A stretch of 13,125 bases of DNA. Source: CAYSSG01 sp964433635. GTDB lineage: Bacteria; Atribacterota; Phoenicimicrobiia; Phoenicimicrobiales; Stramentimicrobiaceae. A program made the position numbers and the translations under genes. Location of the stretch: positions 1 through 13,125 of the forward strand of contig CAYSSG010000048.1 in NCBI GenBank assembly GCA_964433635.1. Reading direction: 5' to 3'. The notes under the pieces are model-generated. The model did no database searches, was not told where the DNA came from, and worked only from the letters and a program-made list of their open reading frames with translations. Each line of letters opens with the position of its first letter. The first letter of the stretch is position 1. Below, piece after piece: positions 4,203 through 13,125 of the stretch.

Positions 4203-7200
4203 ATGCAGAATAAAAAATTTAAAATAATAGATTATTCTAAAATTAAGAACTATATTAATCCACCCAACTTTCTTGATATCCAAAAAGAATCATACGAAAA
4301 ATTCCTGCAAAAAGATGTTCCCCCGGAAAAACGCAAGAACATAGGCTTAAATAAAGTTTTTAAGGATGTTTTTCCAATTCAGGATTTTACCGGAAACCTT
4401 ATTTTAGATTATGTTTATTATTCAATTAGGGAACATAAATATTCGCCGATCGAATGCTGGGAAAGAGGCAGTACCTATTCTGCGCCTTTGGAAGTCAGAA
4501 TTAGTCTCTTTAATAAAAAAACAGGGGAAATAAAAGAACAGGATGTTTTTATGGGAGAATTGCCCCTGATGACCGATAGCGGAAGTTTTATCATAAACGG
4601 AGCTGAAAGAGTCGTTGTTAATCAGCTGATTCGTTCTCCGGGAATTTACTATGGCAGTGAAGAGTATGGTGAGAACAAAACATTATACAGTTACAGGATT
4701 ATACCAAATAGAGGATCCTGGTTAGAATTTGGATTTGACAGTAATAATATGATCTACGTCCGGATTGATAAAAAGAGAAAAATTCCTGCCACGACCCTCT
4801 TGAGAGCTTTAGGTTATGAGCAAAATGACGAGATCATGGATTTATTTGATAATATGGAGATTATCCAGGAAACCCTGTCAAAAGATAATACTCAAAATAA
4901 GAGGGAAGCACTGATTGAAATTTTCAGAAAATTGAGACCAAGTGAACCACCAACTGATCGAAATACCCGACAGCTTATCGATCGATTACTGTTCGATTCC
5001 CGAAGATATGATTTAGCTGACGTAGGACGTTATAAAGTCAATCAAAAGCTTCGTATTCTAAATCGAATTATAGATAAAACGACCAGTAGATCAGTGACTG
5101 ATCCACAAAGCGGACGACAGTTACTGAAAAAAAATACCCTTATTAATCAAAAAACAGCTGAATTGATTCAAGAATCCGATATTAAGAAAATTTATGTCTA
5201 TCATAATGATGATGAAGAAATTGCAGTCTATAATGAGAAAGACATCACAACTGTAAATTTATTTGACCAAGAAGAAGGTATGGTCAATGAAAATAATATT
5301 GGTTTACAGCTAGTCGAAGATATTATTGACCGCAAATCAGGAGAGATTATCGCACAACAAAATCAGATTATCGATAAGGAATTTCTTTACAAGATTTCCG
5401 AAATTCAATCGAAAGTAAGAGTCAGAAAAGGTAATGCTTTAACCAGGGACGATATTATTGCGTCTTTAAGATATTTAGTAAATTTGTATTATGGAATTGG
5501 ATATGTAGATGATATTGATCACCTGGGAAACAGGAGAGTCAAGACAGTAGGTGAATTATTGCTGGACCAATTTTACATCGGTTTAATAAGAATGGAAAGA
5601 GTTATCAAGGAAAGAATGACCATTCAACCGGATCTGTCAGCGGTAACTCCACAGGCATTAATTAATATCAGACCATTAGTTGCCTCTGTTAAACAGTTTT
5701 TTGGTAGCAGCCAATTATCACAATTTATGGATCAAACCAATCCATTATCTGAAATAACTCATAAAAGAAGACTTTCCGCTCTGGGTCCGGGAGGTTTAAC
5801 AAGAGAAAGAGCTGGCTTTGAGGTTCGAGATGTTCATTATAGTCACTATGGAAGAGTTTGTCCTATCGAAACCCCGGAAGGTCCAAATATCGGATTAATC
5901 GGATCATTAAGTATTTATGGTAGGATCAATGATTTTGGATTTATTGAAACCCCTTATCGTAAAGTTGAAAATGGCCAATTAACAGATAAAATCATATATC
6001 TTACAGCTGATGAAGAAGACCAATACAAGATTGCTCAAATGACAATAGAGATTGACGAAAATGAGAGAATTATCCAAAAGGATGTACCCTGCCGATACCG
6101 GGATGATTATTTAACTGTTCCCCCCAATGAAGTTGATTTTATTGATGTGGCTCCCAACCAGATGACGAGTATTTCTGCCAGTTTGATTCCTTTTTTAGAG
6201 CATGATGATGCAAATAGGGCATTGATGGGAACGAATATGCAAAGACAGTCTGTCCCGGTAATTAAAACCGAAATGCCGCTTGTTATGACTGGTATGGAAG
6301 AAAGGGTAGCTAAAGACTCCGGTACCATTATCGTTGCGGAAGAAGATGGTTTTGTAGAAAAACTGAATGGAAATAGTATTATTATTAAGAGTAATAACGG
6401 AAATAGAAAAGAGTATTTTTTAAAGAAGTTTTACCGTTCTAATCAAGGAACATGCATCAACCAGACTCCAATTGTAGACGAGGGACAGAAGTTAACTAAA
6501 TATACCACCATTGCAGATGGTCCTAATACCGATCAAGGAGCGCTATCTTTAGGAAGAAATGTATTAGTAGCATATATGGCATGGGAAGGATATAATTTTG
6601 AAGATGCCATTGTTATCAGTGAAAAATTGGTTCAAAATGACACCTTTACATCTATTCATATTAGCGAACATGAATGTGATGCCCGTGACACTAAATTAGG
6701 ACCGGAAGAGATTACTTCAGATATTCCCAATATCGGAGAAAATAATTTAGCAAATCTGGATGAAGATGGAATCATTCATATAGGAACTGAGGTTGAACCA
6801 GGAGATATATTGGTTGGGAAGGTGACACCAAAAGGTGAAACTGAATTAGGTCCAGAAGAAAGATTGCTTAGAGCCATATTCGGCGAGAAAGCCAGGGAGG
6901 TTAGAGATACTTCTCTACGAGTACCCCATGGTGATAAAGGTAAGATCATTGATGTAAAAGTATTCTCCAGAGAAAATGGTGACGATATACCCCCGGGTGT
7001 CAATAAAATGGTTAGAGTTTTCATTGCACAAAAAAGAAAAATATCAGAAGGTGATAAAATATCGGGTAGACATGGAAATAAAGGTGTCATTGCTAAGATA
7101 TTGCCCGAAAATGATTTGCCTTTTTTACCTGATGGAACGCCTATTGATATTATCTTGAATCCCTTAGGCGTGCCTTCGAGAATGAACGTTGGGCAAATTA

Positions 7201-7808
7201 TGGAAGTTCATTTAGGGTGGGTTGCTAAAGTGCTGGGAATTAAAATTATTACACCTGTTTTTAATGGCGCAACTGAAGAAGATATCGAGAAAGCCCTTAT
7301 TGATGCCGGATTGCCAAAGGATGGAAAAAGTATCCTATATGATGGAAGGACTGGCTTGCCGTTTGACCAAAAAGTGACCGTTGGATACAGTTATATCTTA
7401 AAATTAATCCATCTGGTTGATGATAAAATTCATGCCCGATCAACAGGCCCTTATTCTTTAGTGACTCAACAACCTCTGGGAGGAAAAGCTCAATTCGGAG
7501 GACAAAGATTTGGAGAGATGGAAGTATGGGCTTTGGAAGGTTATGGAGCTGCTTATAATTTACAGGAAATGCTTACAGTAAAATCAGATGATGTGACCGG
7601 TAGAATAAAGACATATGAATCCATAGTAAAAGGAGAAAATATTCCGGTTCCTGGTATTCCTGAATCATTTAAAGTACTGATCAGAGAGTTAAGAAGTTTG
7701 TGTTTAAACGTAAAGGTTATGGATCATGATGGAAAAGAGATTGAGATAAAAGAGGATATTGACGTTAAAGAAAGACTTGATCAGGATTTCATGAATCATC
7801 TGACTTAA
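4203..7808 (+). CDS. rpoB: DNA-directed RNA polymerase subunit beta
   Basis: The protein has 1201 residues, close to Bacillus (about 1190) and without the large E. coli insertions. Motifs in order: NGAERVVVNQLIRSPGIYY (N-terminal protrusion); a lobe region with two hybrid-type motifs (about 291-333 and 367-400); the rifampicin cluster FFGSSQLSQFMDQTNPLSE (499-517) running to ALGPGGLTRERAG; the active-site GYNFED with E800 and D801; and GDKISGRHGNKG (950-961), holding conserved basic residues of the catalytic centre. The C-terminal clamp part is FGGQRFGEMEVWALEGYGAA. D510, H520 and S525 (E. coli D516, H526, S531) are the wild-type, rifampicin-sensitive residues. ATG 4203 follows GGTGAT (4193-4198). 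It has its own promoter, and rpoC lies 73 nt downstream. Confidence 0.98.
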   Translation: MQNKKFKIIDYSKIKNYINPPNFLDIQKESYEKFLQKDVPPEKRKNIGLNKVFKDVFPIQDFTGNLILDYVYYSIREHKYSPIECWERGSTYSAPLEVRISLFNKKTGEIKEQDVFMGELPLMTDSGSFIINGAERVVVNQLIRSPGIYYGSEEYGENKTLYSYRIIPNRGSWLEFGFDSNNMIYVRIDKKRKIPATTLLRALGYEQNDEIMDLFDNMEIIQETLSKDNTQNKREALIEIFRKLRPSEPPTDRNTRQLIDRLLFDSRRYDLADVGRYKVNQKLRILNRIIDKTTSRSVTDPQSGRQLLKKNTLINQKTAELIQESDIKKIYVYHNDDEEIAVYNEKDITTVNLFDQEEGMVNENNIGLQLVEDIIDRKSGEIIAQQNQIIDKEFLYKISEIQSKVRVRKGNALTRDDIIASLRYLVNLYYGIGYVDDIDHLGNRRVKTVGELLLDQFYIGLIRMERVIKERMTIQPDLSAVTPQALINIRPLVASVKQFFGSSQLSQFMDQTNPLSEITHKRRLSALGPGGLTRERAGFEVRDVHYSHYGRVCPIETPEGPNIGLIGSLSIYGRINDFGFIETPYRKVENGQLTDKIIYLTADEEDQYKIAQMTIEIDENERIIQKDVPCRYRDDYLTVPPNEVDFIDVAPNQMTSISASLIPFLEHDDANRALMGTNMQRQSVPVIKTEMPLVMTGMEERVAKDSGTIIVAEEDGFVEKLNGNSIIIKSNNGNRKEYFLKKFYRSNQGTCINQTPIVDEGQKLTKYTTIADGPNTDQGALSLGRNVLVAYMAWEGYNFEDAIVISEKLVQNDTFTSIHISEHECDARDTKLGPEEITSDIPNIGENNLANLDEDGIIHIGTEVEPGDILVGKVTPKGETELGPEERLLRAIFGEKAREVRDTSLRVPHGDKGKIIDVKVFSRENGDDIPPGVNKMVRVFIAQKRKISEGDKISGRHGNKGVIAKILPENDLPFLPDGTPIDIILNPLGVPSRMNVGQIMEVHLGWVAKVLGIKIITPVFNGATEEDIEKALIDAGLPKDGKSILYDGRTGLPFDQKVTVGYSYILKLIHLVDDKIHARSTGPYSLVTQQPLGGKAQFGGQRFGEMEVWALEGYGAAYNLQEMLTVKSDDVTGRIKTYESIVKGENIPVPGIPESFKVLIRELRSLCLNVKVMDHDGKEIEIKEDIDVKERLDQDFMNHLT

Positions 7809-7881
7809 CAATATTGTTTTATATAAGATTGATAGTACAGTAACTAATGATTAGCTAATAATAGCGGAGGAGGTAATCTGG

Positions 7882-10800
7882 TTGGAAATTTCAGAAAGAA
7901 TCAATGCCATCGCCATAGGATTAGCTTCTACTGAAGATATACGTAGATGGTCCTATGGCGAAGTTAAAAAGCCGGAAACAATTAATTACAGGACACTGAA
8001 ACCTGAAAAAGATGGATTATTTTGTGAACGTATTTTTGGTCCGGTTAAAGACTGGGAATGCAGTTGCGGGAAATATAAAAGAATAAGATATAAAGGTGTT
8101 ATCTGTGACCGTTGTGGAGTCGAAGTAACAAAATCGATTACCAGGAGAGAGAGGATGGGTCATATCGAATTAGCATGTCCTGTATCTCATGTCTGGTATT
8201 TTAAAGGAATACCAAGTCCGTTAGCTTTATTATTGAATATTTCTCCACGAAGTCTGGAAAAAATATTATATTTTGCACCAGATAGAAGAAGAGAACAACT
8301 ATTCGAAATCAAGAATAAGGACGATTTTAAATTATTTTCCAGTGATGTTATTTTAGAAACAGAATATAGAATTCATCAGATATACCAACCTGATTTTAAA
8401 GCAGAAGAATTATATCGCGTTAATCAGGTCAAAAAATTTCCCCACAAAGTTGGCGATATAATCAGTAGGGAAAAACGAATAGAATTACAGGAGATATATG
8501 GAAAAGTTTTCTTTAGTTCCGAAGGGATCTTTTCCGAAATAGAATCAGAATATCCTGATGAAATTTTAACAGAAGAAGATATTCCGAATGATCAAACAAA
8601 AAATTCCGAAATACAGGATAGTGGTCAGCAACAAACAGAAAATCAACCAGAAGAGGAAGTAAAGACGGAAGAATATGTTGTTGATAAATACGAGAAGGAG
8701 CCTTTGAATTATCGTATCACTGATGTTGATGGATTAATATCAGAAAGCAAATTGTCAAAATTGCTGGAAAAAGATAAAGAATTATTAAAAAGAACGACAA
8801 CAGCGAAACAATCAGTGGAAGAATCATGTTACGTAGTGATTCATCCCGGTAAAACAAGTCATAAGGTTGGAGATATCATTCTTGAAACTGAATACAGATT
8901 ACTTTCTCATTATGATCCGGAATTTCAGGCTGGGATTGGCGCAGAAGCGATTAAAAATCTTCTCAAGAATATTAATCTTGACGCACTTAACATGGAATTA
9001 AGGGAAGAATTAAAGCATTCTTCAGGCCAAAAAGCCAAGAAAATGATTAAAAGGTTGCAAATTATTGAAGCCTTCAGAAAGAGTCATTGTAAGCCGGAAT
9101 GGATGATTTTGGATGTATTGCCTGTCATACCCCCGGACTTGAGACCAATGGTTCAGCTGGAAGGAGGCAGGTTTGCAACATCTGATCTTAATGACCTCTA
9201 TCGAAGAGTGATCAATAGAAATAATCGATTAAAACGATTATTAGAATTAGGAGCTCCTGATATCATCATAAAAAATGAAAAAAGAATGCTTCAAGAGGCA
9301 GTAGATGCACTTATAGATAACGGAAGGAGGGGGCATGCAGTGCTTGGTGCAGGAAACCGACCTCTAAAATCTTTAAGTGATTTATTAGAAGGGAAAAAGG
9401 GCAGATTCAGACAGAATCTTTTAGGTAAAAGAGTTGATTATTCAGGACGTTCTGTCATTGTTGCAGGTCCCAAACTTAAGATGCATCAATGTGGCCTGCC
9501 TAAAAAGATGGCTTTGGAATTATTTAAACCATTTGTTATGCATCATTTAGTAAAGAGGGAGTTGGCTCATAATATTAAGACTGCCAAGAAATTAGTAGAA
9601 CAGGAATCTCCTGAAGTATGGAATATTTTACAGGAGATTATTGAAGAACATCCTGTTCTATTGAACCGGGCTCCAACGCTTCATCGACTGGGAATTCAGG
9701 TATTCAAACCTGTTCTTGTTGAAGGAAATGCCATTCAACTTCATCCTCTGGCCTGTCCCGCATTCAACGCGGACTTTGATGGTGATCAGATGGCTGTCCA
9801 TATCCCTTTATCAACTGAGGCACAAACTGAGGCTGAACTGTTAATGCTGTCTTCAAATAATATCTTATCGCCAGCCAATGGAGCGCCTATTGCTTTACCA
9901 TCACAGGATATTATTTTAGGATGTTATTACCTGACCATGAAAGAAAAAGGCCAGAAGGGGGAAGGGAAATTTTTTGCCAATCCAGATGAAGCTATACGTG
10001 CCCAGGAAGAGGGTTATGTAGATATTCATGCCAGTATCAAAGTCAGGATAAAAGACAAGGTTGAAGAAACAACCGTTGGTAGAGTTATTTTTAACCAGGT
10101 ATTGCCAGAAGATATGAATTTTGTTGACTTAACAATTACCAAAAAATCATTAGGTAAAATTATTTCATACATTTACAGGCAATATGGCCAGGATGTGGCA
10201 GTAAAAAGTCTTGATCATATAAAAGACTTGGGATTTCATTATGCTACTTTATCCGGTATTACGATTGGTGTAGTTGATTTAGAAATCCCCTCTGAAAAGG
10301 ATAAAATATTGGAGGAAGCAGAAAAAAGAGTTTCAAAAATCAAAGAACAATTCAATTATGGCTTAATTATGGAAGAAGAAAGGGTTGAAAAGATTATTAC
10401 TGCCTGGACAGATGCAGCTGATAATGTTGTAAATGCAATATTAAATAACCTGAGCAGTTTTAATCCCCTATACATGATGGCTGATTCCGGAGCCCGCGGA
10501 AGTAGAAGACAAATAGGTCAATTAGCCGGTATGAGAGGATTGATGGCCGATCCTTCCGGAAAGATTATTGAATTTCCTATCAGATCTAATTTCAGAGAGG
10601 GTTTATCCTGCCTTGAATACTTCATCTCTACTCATGGTGCTCGAAAAGGCCTTGCGGACACGGCTTTGAGAACTTCAAAATCCGGTTATCTGACAAGAAG
10701 ACTTATTGATGTGGCACAGGATGTAATTATCACAGAGGAAGATTGCAGCACTACAGACGGTGTAATTGTGTCTGATATCCAGGAAGATGGAAATATTATC

Positions 10801-13020
10801 GAGAAATTGGAGGAAAGAATCGTAGGAAGAACAGCTCAGGAAGACATTATTGACCACAAAAATGGAGAATTGATTGTTCAGAGGGGAACATTGATAGATG
10901 AAAAAATAGCTAAAAAAATCAGTGATTCTGGAATAAAAGAAATAAACATACGTTCTCCTTTAACTTGCGCTTCTAAACAAGGAATTTGTGCGAAATGTTA
11001 CGGAAAAGATCTGGCCACTGGTAGAATGGTTACAATCGGTGAAGCCGTCGGAACAATTGCTGCACAATCCATAGGAGAACCGGGTACCCAATTGACCCTT
11101 AGAACTTTTCATACGGGTGGTATAAAAATCACTGGAGAAGATATTACACTTGGTTTACCAAGAGTTGAGCAGTTATTTGAAGTAAGAAAACCAAAAAAAC
11201 AGGCTGTAATCAGTGAAATAAATGGTTTTATTGATGAGATCAAGGATGAACAGAAGAACACAAGAAAAGAAATTATTATAAGCCCTGAGACTGAAGAGCA
11301 AACCATAAAAAATAAAGAAAATAGGAAGAAAGTATATTTTATTCCCAATGATTTAAGAATTATCGTTGAAAAGGATCAAAAAATATCAGCTGGGCAGAGG
11401 TTAACGACTGGGTTTGTAGATCCCAATGATATACTCAGAATTCAAGGTATTAAGGCAGTACAAAAATATCTTTTAGAGCAAGTACAGGAAGTTTATCGTT
11501 CTCAGGGTGTAACGATCGATGATAAACATATTGAAGTCATTGTCAGGCAGATCGCCAGATTAAACAAAATTTATGTTAAATCATCTAGAGATTCTGATTT
11601 ACTTTCTGGAGAATTAGTCTATGTCTCTGATTTTGAAAAGGCGAACAAACAGGTAATACAAGAAAATGACGAAATTAGGAACAGGAATAGAGGATTGCTA
11701 TTAAATAAATCCTTGGCTACATCAATAACTGGAAATAAGAGTGAGCTGATTATTGAAAAGAATTCAGTTATTGATGAGGGAATCATGAAGAGAATTGAGA
11801 ATACTGACTACCAAAGCTTTGATATTATTGATGAACAGGGGAGATTGAATCATATCGTACAAGGTGAGATCAATTTCATCGACAGAATGATTGACCAAAT
11901 ATTTATTGGTAATCTTGAACCGAATATTGAGCTCTCTCAACATCGTAAAAATGATGAAGGTACAGATGGGCAGATTGATTTTGATAGTCTTAGAGGGAAT
12001 AAAATTAACAGAGAGACAGCTATTCTTTTAGTAAAAAATGGATTAAATAAAGTCCGTATCACGAAGCCTGAAGAAGTTGCAAAACTGGCAGGAACCATGC
12101 TTGCTGAAGATATTAAATCAAATGATGGTGAAGAGGCTATTATTCACGCCAACAAGATTTTAGATGATGCTGATATAAGGAATCTAATAGATCATCAATG
12201 TGAAGAAGTAACAATATGGAATGATATCAAAGAAGTTAATATCAAAGAAAATATAATTAGTTTTATCAAGGAAGATGTTATTGGTCAAAACCTTGGACAG
12301 GAATTGAGAGATCCGGAATCTGACAATATTATTGCCGATAAATCACAACCGGTCAGTAAAAATATCATTAGAAAAGCTTATTCAGCCGGTATCAGTGATA
12401 TTCCGCTGGAAGATGGCCGTTTCTTTTCGCTGGAAGGAAGAGTACTTGAATATATTTATCACAATCTTATAGGAAAGATCATTGCGCAGGATATTATAGA
12501 TAAAAAAAATGCAGAGGTATTAATCCCAGCAGGCGAAAAGATTAATAAGAAGAATGCGATTGAAATATTTCAACAAAAAGTTGAAACAGTTAAATACAGG
12601 AGTGAAATGAGTCAACAGGAAAAGATTCATCTCATTGAAAATATCGGCTATATCAGGAGAATAAAATTACCCGCTATAGGCATGCCTATTATTCAGGGTA
12701 TCACACAGGCTTCTCTATCAACAGAGAGTTTCTTGTCTGCTGCTTCTTTCCAAAGAACAACTCACGTTTTAACAAATGCATCCATTAAGGGGAAGGTTGA
12801 TCATCTTTATGGATTGAAAGAAAATGTAATCATTGGTAATATTATTCCGTCCGGTACCGGGCTGCCTCGTTATCGTGATATTGAAATAAGCTCTCTGTAT
12901 GAGGAAGAATTGGAAAGGGAAGCGCTGGATGAACATCATAAAGAAGAAGTATTCAATCAACAAGGGGAAGATATAGTTACGGAAAATAATTTGAATCTTT
13001 TCTCTCAAGATGAGTCTTAA
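7882..13020 (+). CDS. rpoC: DNA-directed RNA polymerase subunit beta', extra-long with two insertions
   Basis: The protein has 1712 residues, against about 1200 in Bacillus. The N-terminal zinc ribbon has Cys60, 62, 75 and 78. The catalytic NADFDGD is at 629-635, with Asp631, 633 and 635 binding Mg. The bridge helix is followed by the trigger loop GLADTALRTSKSGYLTRR (923-940), which lacks the E. coli insertion. The second zinc site is Cys955, 1029, 1036 and 1039. GITQASLSTESFLSAASFQ (1606-1624) and GLKENVIIGNIIPSGTG close the core before an acidic tail. One insertion (about 150-330) carries a duplicated GDI-L-E-T-E-Y motif and an acidic linker (219-264), similar in place to the Thermotoga insertion. 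Another (about 1262-1600) holds four hybrid-type repeats. The start is TTG 7882, seven bases after GGAGGT (7869-7874). The frame is unbroken throughout. Confidence 0.97.
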   Translation: MEISERINAIAIGLASTEDIRRWSYGEVKKPETINYRTLKPEKDGLFCERIFGPVKDWECSCGKYKRIRYKGVICDRCGVEVTKSITRRERMGHIELACPVSHVWYFKGIPSPLALLLNISPRSLEKILYFAPDRRREQLFEIKNKDDFKLFSSDVILETEYRIHQIYQPDFKAEELYRVNQVKKFPHKVGDIISREKRIELQEIYGKVFFSSEGIFSEIESEYPDEILTEEDIPNDQTKNSEIQDSGQQQTENQPEEEVKTEEYVVDKYEKEPLNYRITDVDGLISESKLSKLLEKDKELLKRTTTAKQSVEESCYVVIHPGKTSHKVGDIILETEYRLLSHYDPEFQAGIGAEAIKNLLKNINLDALNMELREELKHSSGQKAKKMIKRLQIIEAFRKSHCKPEWMILDVLPVIPPDLRPMVQLEGGRFATSDLNDLYRRVINRNNRLKRLLELGAPDIIIKNEKRMLQEAVDALIDNGRRGHAVLGAGNRPLKSLSDLLEGKKGRFRQNLLGKRVDYSGRSVIVAGPKLKMHQCGLPKKMALELFKPFVMHHLVKRELAHNIKTAKKLVEQESPEVWNILQEIIEEHPVLLNRAPTLHRLGIQVFKPVLVEGNAIQLHPLACPAFNADFDGDQMAVHIPLSTEAQTEAELLMLSSNNILSPANGAPIALPSQDIILGCYYLTMKEKGQKGEGKFFANPDEAIRAQEEGYVDIHASIKVRIKDKVEETTVGRVIFNQVLPEDMNFVDLTITKKSLGKIISYIYRQYGQDVAVKSLDHIKDLGFHYATLSGITIGVVDLEIPSEKDKILEEAEKRVSKIKEQFNYGLIMEEERVEKIITAWTDAADNVVNAILNNLSSFNPLYMMADSGARGSRRQIGQLAGMRGLMADPSGKIIEFPIRSNFREGLSCLEYFISTHGARKGLADTALRTSKSGYLTRRLIDVAQDVIITEEDCSTTDGVIVSDIQEDGNIIEKLEERIVGRTAQEDIIDHKNGELIVQRGTLIDEKIAKKISDSGIKEINIRSPLTCASKQGICAKCYGKDLATGRMVTIGEAVGTIAAQSIGEPGTQLTLRTFHTGGIKITGEDITLGLPRVEQLFEVRKPKKQAVISEINGFIDEIKDEQKNTRKEIIISPETEEQTIKNKENRKKVYFIPNDLRIIVEKDQKISAGQRLTTGFVDPNDILRIQGIKAVQKYLLEQVQEVYRSQGVTIDDKHIEVIVRQIARLNKIYVKSSRDSDLLSGELVYVSDFEKANKQVIQENDEIRNRNRGLLLNKSLATSITGNKSELIIEKNSVIDEGIMKRIENTDYQSFDIIDEQGRLNHIVQGEINFIDRMIDQIFIGNLEPNIELSQHRKNDEGTDGQIDFDSLRGNKINRETAILLVKNGLNKVRITKPEEVAKLAGTMLAEDIKSNDGEEAIIHANKILDDADIRNLIDHQCEEVTIWNDIKEVNIKENIISFIKEDVIGQNLGQELRDPESDNIIADKSQPVSKNIIRKAYSAGISDIPLEDGRFFSLEGRVLEYIYHNLIGKIIAQDIIDKKNAEVLIPAGEKINKKNAIEIFQQKVETVKYRSEMSQQEKIHLIENIGYIRRIKLPAIGMPIIQGITQASLSTESFLSAASFQRTTHVLTNASIKGKVDHLYGLKENVIIGNIIPSGTGLPRYRDIEISSLYEEELEREALDEHHKEEVFNQQGEDIVTENNLNLFSQDES

Positions 13021-13021
13021 A

Positions 13022-13071
13022 AGAGCTATCGGCTCTGATTGGTGAAATTTTTAAATGATTTCGTTTTTTTT
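13022..13071 (+). terminator. Weak terminator region after rpoC
   Basis: AGAGC (13022-13026) pairs with GCTCT (13032-13036) around a five-base loop right after the stop, but no T-run follows it. Further on GAAAT (13044-13048) pairs with ATTTC (13058-13062), followed by G and eight T (13064-13071). Neither hairpin is strong; together they may end the rpoBC transcript. Confidence 0.4.
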
Positions 13072-13072
13072 A

Positions 13073-13125
13073 TGTTAGTTAAGTTTTAAAAGTGCACACT
13101 TTAAGTTTTAAAACTGCACTATATT
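13073..13125. mobile_element. Possible end of an IS21-type insertion sequence (cut by window edge)
   Basis: From TG at 13073 the sequence contains two direct copies of a 19-nt motif with GTGCAC/CTGCAC cores. IS21-family elements begin with TG and carry several such short repeats near each end, with similar AAGTTTTAAA and TGCAC words in my memory of low-GC examples. No transposase is visible, because only 53 nt remain. The call rests on pattern alone. Confidence 0.35.
13079..13119 (+). repeat. Two direct repeats of 19 nt, 22-nt period
   Basis: TTAAGTTTTAAAAGTGCAC (13079-13097) recurs as TTAAGTTTTAAAACTGCAC (13101-13119), with one mismatch out of 19 and three bases between the copies. The first copy also forms an imperfect hairpin with the start of the second (TTAAAAGTG with CACTTTAA). 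The array may continue beyond the window. Confidence 0.85.

Noticed and set aside
4203..7808. Rifampicin resistance changes in RpoB
   Set aside because: The key residues Q507, D510, H520 and S525 are all the sensitive form.

Overview
The window is a core bacterial information-processing locus, all on the + strand: the last codons of tuf, then rpmG, tRNA-Trp(CCA), secE, nusG, rplK, rplA, rplJ, rplL, rpoB and rpoC. The DNA is AT-rich. Three genes (rplJ, rplL, rpoC) start with TTG behind strong Shine-Dalgarno sites. The gene order, the zinc-type L33, an L10 leader with an attenuator, and a very long beta' subunit (1712 aa, against about 1200 in Bacillus and 1690 in Thermotoga) point to a low-GC anaerobe-type lineage near Firmicutes/Thermotogae. 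An uncultured phylum such as Atribacterota is a guess that I cannot test here.

Layout. Positions 1-45 are the tuf 3' end. The 310-nt gap 46-355 holds AT-rich hairpins, one 21-bp hairpin without a U-tract (153-197), and a strong extended -10 promoter (288-316). That promoter probably drives rpmG-tRNA-Trp-secE-nusG and the L11/L1 genes. nusG has no ATG, GTG or TTG start that would keep its conserved N-terminus; the best start is ATT at 924, so default gene callers would shorten it. Between rplA and rplJ lies an L10-type autoregulatory leader: a protein-binding helix, a possible antiterminator and an intrinsic terminator. After rplL a 14-bp terminator overlaps the -35 box of a second strong promoter for rpoBC.

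The genes work together: secE (translocase), nusG (elongation factor), L11/L1 (L1 stalk and GTPase centre), L10/L12 (stalk), and the two catalytic RNA polymerase subunits. Terminators and internal promoters separate ribosomal from polymerase output.

Points of interest: a roughly 340-residue insertion in the C-terminal part of beta', built of repeated hybrid-type motifs; a second, Thermotoga-like insertion near the beta' N-terminus that contains a duplicated motif; a Lys/Glu-rich N-terminal extension on L7/L12; the AUU start of nusG; and a pair of 19-nt direct repeats after rpoC that resemble the end of an IS21-type element, placed where rpsL often sits. I found no complete novel system; most of the window is conserved housekeeping DNA.
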